Origin: an uncultured Prevotellaceae bacterium
GTDB lineage: Bacteria > Bacteroidota > Bacteroidia > Bacteroidales > Bacteroidaceae
NCBI GenBank assembly: GCA_947305005.1
Contig: CAMZCM010000010.1
Span: 20,643-84,642 of the forward strand
Length of the DNA stretch: 64,000 nucleotides
Reading direction: 5' to 3'
This document shows, in pieces, positions 59,205 through 64,000 of the stretch; positions within the stretch are counted from its first letter, which is position 1, and each line of letters begins with the position of its first letter. The position numbers and the translations under genes are program-made. Under the pieces are notes generated by a model that saw nothing but the letters and a program-made list of their open reading frames with translations, was not told the DNA's origin and did not search any database.

Positions 59205-59262
59205 GCTGGTATTAATGGTAACAATTGCTACTATTAATAGAAAAAAGTGCTGCTATTAATAG
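59205..59262. promoter_or_regulatory. Three 22-bp spaced CTATTAATAG-type sites
   Basis: GCTGGTATTAATGG (59205), GCTACTATTAATAG (59227) and GCTGCTATTAATAG (59249) start exactly 22 bases apart, about two helical turns. The second and third contain the perfect palindrome CTATTAATAG; the third extends to GCTATTAATAGC. They lie upstream of the uxuA promoter and could be operator sites or a tandem repeat. Confidence 0.5.
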
Positions 59263-59326
59263 CGTGAAAACGAGGGTGGGGAGTTAGTTTTTAGGCCTTT
59301 TGTTTCGGAAGACGCAAAAAACTCAG

Positions 59327-59334
59327 TACCTTTG
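59327..59334 (+). promoter_or_regulatory. Promoter -7 box of the uxuA unit
   Basis: TACCTTTG followed by C, 20 bases before the uxuA start codon. Confidence 0.7.
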
Positions 59335-59354
59335 CGCCGTCAATCCTGAACAGT

Positions 59355-60584
59355 ATGGAAAAAACATGGAGATGGTTTGGGCGTAACGATAAGATTACGC
59401 TCTCGATGCTTCGACAGATTGGTGTCGAGGGTATCGTCACAGCGTTGCACGATGTGCCGCTGGGTGAGGTATGGACGCGCGAAGCTATTCGTGATCTTCG
59501 CGAATATATCGAGGCTGCGGGCCTTCGGTGGAGCGTCGTGGAGAGTCTGCCGGTGACGGAGACCATTAAGTATGGCGGCCCAGACCGTGACCAGCAGATT
59601 GAAATCTACAAACAGAGTTTGCGTAACCTTGCGGCAGAGGGTATCCATACCGTCTGTTACAACTTCATGCCCGTTTTGGATTGGGCCCGCACGGATCTGC
59701 TGCACCCCAACGAGGACGGTTCATCGAACCTCTATTTCTCCTATGCAGAGTTTGCCTATTTCGACATTTATATATTAAAGAGGAAAGGTGCGCGAGAGGA
59801 TTGGGCCGCTTTCACCTTCCCTGAAGGGGTGGGTGAGGGCAGAGATATCCTGGCTGAGGTTGACGCCTTGGCCAAGGAGATGACGCCTGAGCGAGAACAT
59901 GCTTTGGTGGAGAACATCGTCATCAAGACACAAGGCTTCGTGAGTGGTAATTTCCGTGAGGACGATGAGGCTCCGTTGGAAAAGTTCAGGCAGTTCCTGG
60001 ATCTCTATGCGGGTATAGACAAAGCGCAGTTACGCGAGAACATGAAATACTTCCTTGAGGCCATTATGCCGGTCTGCGAGGAGTGCAATATGAATATGTG
60101 TGTTCACCCTGACGACCCACCCATTGAGATTCTCGGGCTACCGCGCATCGTCCGTACAGCTGAGGATATCCGTTGCTTCCTCGATTCCGTACCGAACTCG
60201 CACAATGGTCTTACCTTCTGTGCCGGTAGCCTCTCTGCAGGTGCTTATAATGATGTGGTGGCGATGGCCCGTGAGTTTGCCTCCCGCACACACTTTGTCC
60301 ATCTCCGTTCCTGTCATATCTTCCCCAATGGCGACTTCACCGAAGCCAGTCACCTTGGCGGACGTGCCGACCTCATCGAACTCTGCCGCATCTTTGAGGC
60401 GGAGGATAGAGGGCTTCCCTTCCGTGTCGATCACGGTCGAACTATGTTGGGTGACGAAACACGCGGTTACAACGCTGGCTACTCCTTCCTCGGTCGTATG
60501 TTCGCCATGGCCCAGATGCAAGGCGTTATTGAGACCATCAAGCGGACCCTCCCCCCTGCCCCTCCCTGTGAGGGCGGGGAGTAA
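59355..60584 (+). CDS. uxuA: Mannonate dehydratase
   Basis: Dehydrates D-mannonate to 2-keto-3-deoxygluconate, the last step of this glucuronate route before KDG kinase. 409 residues; the start EKTWRWFGRNDKITLSMLRQIG and the metal-site segments MCVHPDDPP and RTHFVHLRS are family features, as is FRVDHGRTML near the end. The final dozen residues (TLPPAPPCEGGE) and the stop context are formed by a GC-rich palindromic repeat (60544-60583), so the native C-terminus has been replaced or extended. First gene of the unit with the SDR and the ATP-grasp-like gene. Confidence 0.95.
   Translation: MEKTWRWFGRNDKITLSMLRQIGVEGIVTALHDVPLGEVWTREAIRDLREYIEAAGLRWSVVESLPVTETIKYGGPDRDQQIEIYKQSLRNLAAEGIHTVCYNFMPVLDWARTDLLHPNEDGSSNLYFSYAEFAYFDIYILKRKGAREDWAAFTFPEGVGEGRDILAEVDALAKEMTPEREHALVENIVIKTQGFVSGNFREDDEAPLEKFRQFLDLYAGIDKAQLRENMKYFLEAIMPVCEECNMNMCVHPDDPPIEILGLPRIVRTAEDIRCFLDSVPNSHNGLTFCAGSLSAGAYNDVVAMAREFASRTHFVHLRSCHIFPNGDFTEASHLGGRADLIELCRIFEAEDRGLPFRVDHGRTMLGDETRGYNAGYSFLGRMFAMAQMQGVIETIKRTLPPAPPCEGGE
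60544..60583. repeat. GC-rich palindromic repeat, copy A, at the uxuA end
   Basis: Reads GGACCCTCCCCCCTGCCCCT and on to a GGGCGGGGAGTA end. It is the inverted counterpart of copy B, 67 bases downstream. Confidence 0.8.
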
Positions 60585-60619
60585 TTACCTATCAAGAACA
60601 GAAATTATTTATAAAGATA

Positions 60620-61495
60620 ATGGAAAAGAATACGATGAATCAACAGCATTCTACTCCCCTCCATACAAGGGAGGGGCAGGGGGGTGGGTCCCTCTTTACC
60701 ATTTCCGACCAAGTTGTTGTAATTACTGGTGGAACAGGCATTCTAGGTCGTGCCATCGCCAAATACCTTGCCGCTGAAGGCGCGAAAGTAGTGATTTTAG
60801 GTCGTAAGGCAGAAGTTGGTAATGCAATCGTTGACGATATCGTGGCTGCTGGCGGCGAAGCCATGTTCTTAACGACAGATGTTCTCAACCAGCAAATCGT
60901 GCAGCAGAATTGTGATGATATCCTTGCGAAATATGGTCGCGTGGATGCCCTCCTCAATGCCGCCGGCGGTAACATGCCTGGCGCTACCATTCCGCCTGAC
61001 AAAACCTTCTTCGACCTCGACCCAGCGCAGTTCCAGACGGTGCTGAACCTGAACCTTACGGGAACAGTCATCCCCACGCAGGTCTTCTTGAAGCCCATGG
61101 CTGCTCAGGGCAAGGGCGCTATCGTCAACTTCTCGTCAATGGCCGCCTTCCGTCCGATGACCCGTGTCTGCGGTTATGCAGCCGCCAAGGCCGGTATCAG
61201 TAATTTTACTGCTTACATGGCTACCGAGTGTGCGAAGAAGTTTGGGGAGGGTATCCGTGTGAACGCCATCGCTCCCGGCTTCTTCATTACTGAGCAGAAC
61301 CGGTCTTTGTTGACGAACCCTGACGGCTCCTTCACCCAGCGTGGACAGGATGTCATTCGTCAGACGCCTTTTGGTCGTATGGGTGAGCCCGAGGAACTGT
61401 GTGGCACCATCCATTACCTCATCTCTGATGCTTCGCGCTTTGTCACTGGTACCGTTGCTGTTGTTGATGGCGGCTTCAATGCTTTTGCGATGTAA
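60620..61495 (+). CDS. SDR family oxidoreductase, probable D-mannonate oxidoreductase (fructuronate reductase)
   Basis: A 291-residue short-chain dehydrogenase, probably reducing fructuronate to mannonate with NAD(P)H. The Rossmann motif is VVVITGGTGILGRAI, followed by NAAGG near 113, and the catalytic Ser/Tyr/Lys in NFSSMAAF and YAAAKAG. The N-terminal 25 residues contain STPLHTREGQGGGSLF, encoded by a GC-rich palindromic repeat (60651-60692), so the true start could be the second Met (60635) or the segment may be tolerated as a tail. Coupled by TAATG to the next gene. The role rests on position next to uxuA; in many Bacteroidota an SDR takes the place of classical UxuB. Confidence 0.85.
   Translation: MEKNTMNQQHSTPLHTREGQGGGSLFTISDQVVVITGGTGILGRAIAKYLAAEGAKVVILGRKAEVGNAIVDDIVAAGGEAMFLTTDVLNQQIVQQNCDDILAKYGRVDALLNAAGGNMPGATIPPDKTFFDLDPAQFQTVLNLNLTGTVIPTQVFLKPMAAQGKGAIVNFSSMAAFRPMTRVCGYAAAKAGISNFTAYMATECAKKFGEGIRVNAIAPGFFITEQNRSLLTNPDGSFTQRGQDVIRQTPFGRMGEPEELCGTIHYLISDASRFVTGTVAVVDGGFNAFAM
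60651..60692. repeat. GC-rich palindromic repeat, copy B, at the SDR start
   Basis: Inverted copy of 60544-60583, same orientation as the radA copy; arms CTCCCCTCC and GGGAGGGG, then a TGGGTCC end. Read in frame within the SDR N-terminus. Confidence 0.8.
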
Positions 61496-62463
61496 TGCCT
61501 CGTCAGCTTCTTTTTAATCCTTGGAATGACTTGGCACTGGCAGCCAATGATCCACACTATACGCCGCCTGCTTCTGCCCTGCAGATGGCAGCGGATTTAT
61601 CTGACCTCTCCCGACTATGGAGTGAGGATATCCCTTGGGGTTGGAGCCCGCTGCAAGTACGTTTGATGCGGGAGGCTGGAGTGCCTGATGACCTGTTGCC
61701 TACCCCTGATCAGTTGGCGGCATATCGTGCTTTTGCGTCCCGTCAAACGGCCGTTCGCCTTTTGGAGCGTTTGCGCGCCACATGGCCGGAAGCTTTCCGT
61801 AATGGTCAGCTTGTTGGTGAATCTTCGTGGTGCGAGTCGGAGAACGCTGTGCGAAAGGCTGTCGAAAGCTATGGGGATAAGGCGATGCTCAAAGCTCCCT
61901 GGAGTGGGAGCGGACGTGGGGTACATCCCGTGTCTAATGGCCTTACAGAGAAGGATCTCGCTTGGGCACATCGTATCTTGCAGCGACAGGGCGGGGTAGA
62001 AGTGGAGCCATATTATCAGAAGGTGCAGGACTTCGCCTTGGAGTTCTGGGCCGAGCAGGGGCAGGTGCGCTACGAGGGCCTTTCCCTTTTCACTACCACG
62101 GATGGCGGTGTGTATAGTGGTAACCTCGTGGCGACGGAAGAGGAGAAAGAGCGGCGTTTGGGACATGCTGTCTCGCTGGAGCTCTTGTATCAGGTGCGTG
62201 ATCAGCTCCTTCATCTCCTGAATACGTCTGATATTCCGACTTGGTACACAGGTCCTCTCGGAATTGATATGATGATAACGACAGCCCTTCATCCACTGAT
62301 TGAGTTGAATTTCCGTATGACGATGGGCTGGGTAGCGTTGCAACTTGCTCGTCATATTGGCCCTGATGAGTCGTTCCTATTTCGTATTTTCCAGAAGGAA
62401 GGGCGATATTTTGCAGAAATGACACCGTTCAACGAACCTCTCGTTGATAACATTTCACGATAA
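61495..62463 (+). CDS. ATP-grasp-like protein of unknown function
   Basis: A 322-residue soluble protein. The start LLFNPWNDLALAAND is characteristic of a Bacteroidota hypothetical family. A Lys-Ala-Pro-Trp-Ser-Gly-Ser-Gly-Arg-Gly loop (KAPWSGSGRG) near 135-144 resembles the flexible ATP-binding loop of ATP-grasp enzymes, and PLIELNFRMTMGW near 265-277 resembles their E-x-N-x-R magnesium site. It may therefore be a ligase, but no substrate can be named. Its start overlaps the SDR stop (TAATG), so it is in the uxuA unit, although a role in uronate use is not evident. Confidence 0.65.
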   Translation: MPRQLLFNPWNDLALAANDPHYTPPASALQMAADLSDLSRLWSEDIPWGWSPLQVRLMREAGVPDDLLPTPDQLAAYRAFASRQTAVRLLERLRATWPEAFRNGQLVGESSWCESENAVRKAVESYGDKAMLKAPWSGSGRGVHPVSNGLTEKDLAWAHRILQRQGGVEVEPYYQKVQDFALEFWAEQGQVRYEGLSLFTTTDGGVYSGNLVATEEEKERRLGHAVSLELLYQVRDQLLHLLNTSDIPTWYTGPLGIDMMITTALHPLIELNFRMTMGWVALQLARHIGPDESFLFRIFQKEGRYFAEMTPFNEPLVDNISR

Positions 62464-62511
62464 AATATCAAATTTTGTCAACTCGGAGTTTGCAGTTTCG
62501 GGGTTTATGCT

Positions 62512-62519
62512 TATCTTTG
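62512..62519 (+). promoter_or_regulatory. Promoter -7 box of the DUF4143 ATPase gene
   Basis: TATCTTTG followed by C, 24 bases before the start codon. Confidence 0.75.
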
Positions 62520-62543
62520 CACCACCAAAGAGAAGCAAAATAG

Positions 62544-63719
62544 ATGGAAGCATTCTTCAGAACCCATGCCTATCTTGTAGAGCATACTGATTTGCCGGTG
62601 CGTCGTGCCTTGATGGATGAGATAGATTGGAAACAGCCCCTCATCGGCATCAAGGGTACACGTGGTGTCGGCAAGACATCGTTTCTCCTACAGTATGCCA
62701 AAGAGAACTTTGATGTGCGCAGCCATAAGTGCTTGTACATCAACATGAACAACTTCTATTTTCAAGGACGCGGCCTCGCTGACTTCGCCCGTGAGTTCCG
62801 ACAGGGTGGGGGTGAGGTGTTGCTCATTGACCAGGTGTTTAAGCAGCCTGATTGGTCCAAGGAACTGCGACGCTGCCACGATGAGAACCCGGGCCTGCGC
62901 ATCGTCTTCACGGGTTCCAGTGTGATGCGTCTGAAGGAGGAGAATCCTGAACTCAACGGCCTTGTCAAGAGCTATAACCTGCGCGGCTTCTCGTTCCGTG
63001 AGTTCTTGAACCTCAAGACCGGTAACAACTTCCCTGCCTATACCCTTGAGGATATTGTTGAGCACCATGAACAGATGGTGGAAGAAATCCTCTCCAGAGT
63101 GAACCCGCTCGACTTCTTCCAGAGCTACCTGCATCATGGCTTCTATCCCTTCTTCCTTGAACATCGCAACTTCTCCGAGAATCTGCTGAAGACCATGAAC
63201 ATGATGTTGGAAGTGGATATCTTGCTCATCAAGCAGATAGAACTCAAATACCTGTCTAAACTGAAGAAGCTGTTCTATCTCATTGCTGTTGAGCGTCCTT
63301 CCTCGCCGAACATCAGTCAGTTAGCGACGGAGATCGAGACTTCTCGTGCCACGGTGATGAACTATATCAAGTACCTCTCTGACGCCCGTCTCATCAACAT
63401 CATCTACCATCCTGGCGACTCTTTCCCCAAGAAGCCGGCACGCATCATGATGCACAACAGCAGTCTCATGTACGCCATCTATCCCAACCACATGGAGGAG
63501 ATTGATGTATATGAGACATTCTTCCAGAATGCCCTGTGGGCCTACCATGATGTCCGCATGGGTGACCGCTTCTCGTCGTTCCTTGTCGATGACCGTCGTT
63601 TCCGCGTCTGTATCGATGAACCACGTCGCTTCTATTCGGGTGTTTCTTACGCTTCTGCTGCGTTGAAGAGAGGCCACGATGCGGTGATTCCTTTATGGCT
63701 TTTCGGCTTCTTGTATTGA
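62544..63719 (+). CDS. AAA-type ATPase of the DUF4143 family
   Basis: A 391-residue P-loop ATPase with an N-terminal AAA domain and C-terminal DUF4143 (winged-helix) part. Walker A is GTRGVGKTSFL near 38-48; FTGSSVMRLK is a sensor-like segment. The Walker B region reads LLIDQVFKQPDW where relatives have IDExH; the usual Glu is Gln. The C-terminal part has SPNISQLATEIETSRATVMNYIKYLSDARLI, a DNA-binding-like helix-turn-helix, and YETFFQNAL near the end. Many copies of this family occur in Bacteroidota genomes; the role is not known. Ends before a hairpin at 63721-63750. Confidence 0.82.
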   Translation: MEAFFRTHAYLVEHTDLPVRRALMDEIDWKQPLIGIKGTRGVGKTSFLLQYAKENFDVRSHKCLYINMNNFYFQGRGLADFAREFRQGGGEVLLIDQVFKQPDWSKELRRCHDENPGLRIVFTGSSVMRLKEENPELNGLVKSYNLRGFSFREFLNLKTGNNFPAYTLEDIVEHHEQMVEEILSRVNPLDFFQSYLHHGFYPFFLEHRNFSENLLKTMNMMLEVDILLIKQIELKYLSKLKKLFYLIAVERPSSPNISQLATEIETSRATVMNYIKYLSDARLINIIYHPGDSFPKKPARIMMHNSSLMYAIYPNHMEEIDVYETFFQNALWAYHDVRMGDRFSSFLVDDRRFRVCIDEPRRFYSGVSYASAALKRGHDAVIPLWLFGFLY

Positions 63720-63720
63720 T

Positions 63721-63755
63721 ATAGGTATTGATTTGAAGTCAAATACCTATATTTT
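63721..63755 (+). terminator. Hairpin terminator after the DUF4143 gene
   Basis: ATAGGTATT (63721-63729) pairs with AATACCTAT (63742-63750), followed by ATTTTT. It shares the AGGTAT/ATACCT units of the dispersed repeat family. Confidence 0.65.
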
Positions 63756-63790
63756 TGCCATCTTTACTTTGCACAATCACTATTTTTAGG

Positions 63791-63798
63791 TATCTTTG
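63791..63798 (+). promoter_or_regulatory. Promoter -7 box of nifJ
   Basis: TATCTTTG followed by C, 82 bases before the start codon. Confidence 0.75.
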
Positions 63799-63858
63799 CG
63801 CCCGATTTCAGGAGGCATTCATGACCAAAAAGAAATGATGACTGATTTATACTTATAA

Positions 63859-64000
<142 letters not shown>

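Noticed and set aside
59205..59262. CRISPR-like array before uxuA
   Set aside because: Only three units of about 14 bases, spacers of 8 bases, and no cas genes.
63721..63750. Riboswitch-like hairpin before nifJ
   Set aside because: It is a short stem followed by T residues just after the DUF4143 stop, and lies upstream of the nifJ promoter box, so a terminator is the simpler reading.

Overview
The window looks like a chromosome segment from an anaerobic gut-type Bacteroidota, most likely in or near Prevotellaceae. The signs are promoters of the TAnnTTTG type in front of most transcription units (often TATCTTTGC), almost no Shine-Dalgarno sequences, a propeller-type hybrid two-component regulator, glycoside hydrolase families GH97, GH30, GH31 and PL11, a DUF4827 lipoprotein, an oxygen-sensitive ribonucleotide reductase (NrdD/NrdG) and the start of a pyruvate:ferredoxin oxidoreductase. 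No tRNA, rRNA, CRISPR array, transposase or phage gene was recognised.

Layout. 1-4.4 kb: gmk and nadD; facing them a cyclophilin lipoprotein, a small DUF4160 / DUF2442-HTH pair and the first of two glutamate dehydrogenases. 4.4-13.4 kb: dipeptidyl peptidase IV, hemW, an EF-G paralogue without the catalytic histidine, a secreted GH30 enzyme and a DUF4827 lipoprotein. 13.5-18.8 kb: rplM-rpsI-rpsB-tsf, radA, and a peroxiredoxin. 18.8-23.5 kb: a repeat-rich gap, then an aromatic amino acid operon (prephenate dehydratase, aminotransferase, DAHP synthase-chorismate mutase, prephenate dehydrogenase) led by an 18-residue peptide with eight aromatic residues in a row and a terminator that can be replaced by an antiterminator. 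23.5-31.7 kb: a large secreted lamin-tail/CotH protein, a HAD phosphatase, an M48 lipoprotein protease, and nrdDG. 31.7-41.1 kb: a GH97 enzyme divergent from a regulator that has the HTCS layout but no kinase, a candidate small RNA, and an operon of a membrane-anchored coiled-coil protein, an orphan GatC-like PTS permease and a KduI isomerase with a signal peptide. 41.1-52.6 kb: a GH31 enzyme with dockerin-like and cohesin-like modules, a GHL10 protein, the second glutamate dehydrogenase, an OmpA-family porin, and a double-receiver PEP/pyruvate-binding protein. 52.7-64 kb: a uronate region (uxaC, hexuronate transporter, PL11 rhamnogalacturonan lyase, uxuA, an SDR in the fructuronate reductase position, an ATP-grasp-like protein), a DUF4143 ATPase and the 5' end of nifJ.

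How it fits together. The PL11 lyase, KduI, UxaC, the transporter, UxuA and the SDR outline a route for taking up pectin-derived and glucuronic sugars towards 2-keto-3-deoxygluconate. The two glutamate dehydrogenases carry different cofactor-site signatures, one NAD-like and one NADP-like, suggesting separate catabolic and assimilatory roles.

The observations most worth following are the aromatic attenuator, the kinase-less HTCS-like regulator, the exported KduI with an orphan PTS permease, and a GC-rich palindromic repeat found three times inside or at the edge of coding sequences. Everything here is read by eye; family names rest on recognised motifs, not on database searches.
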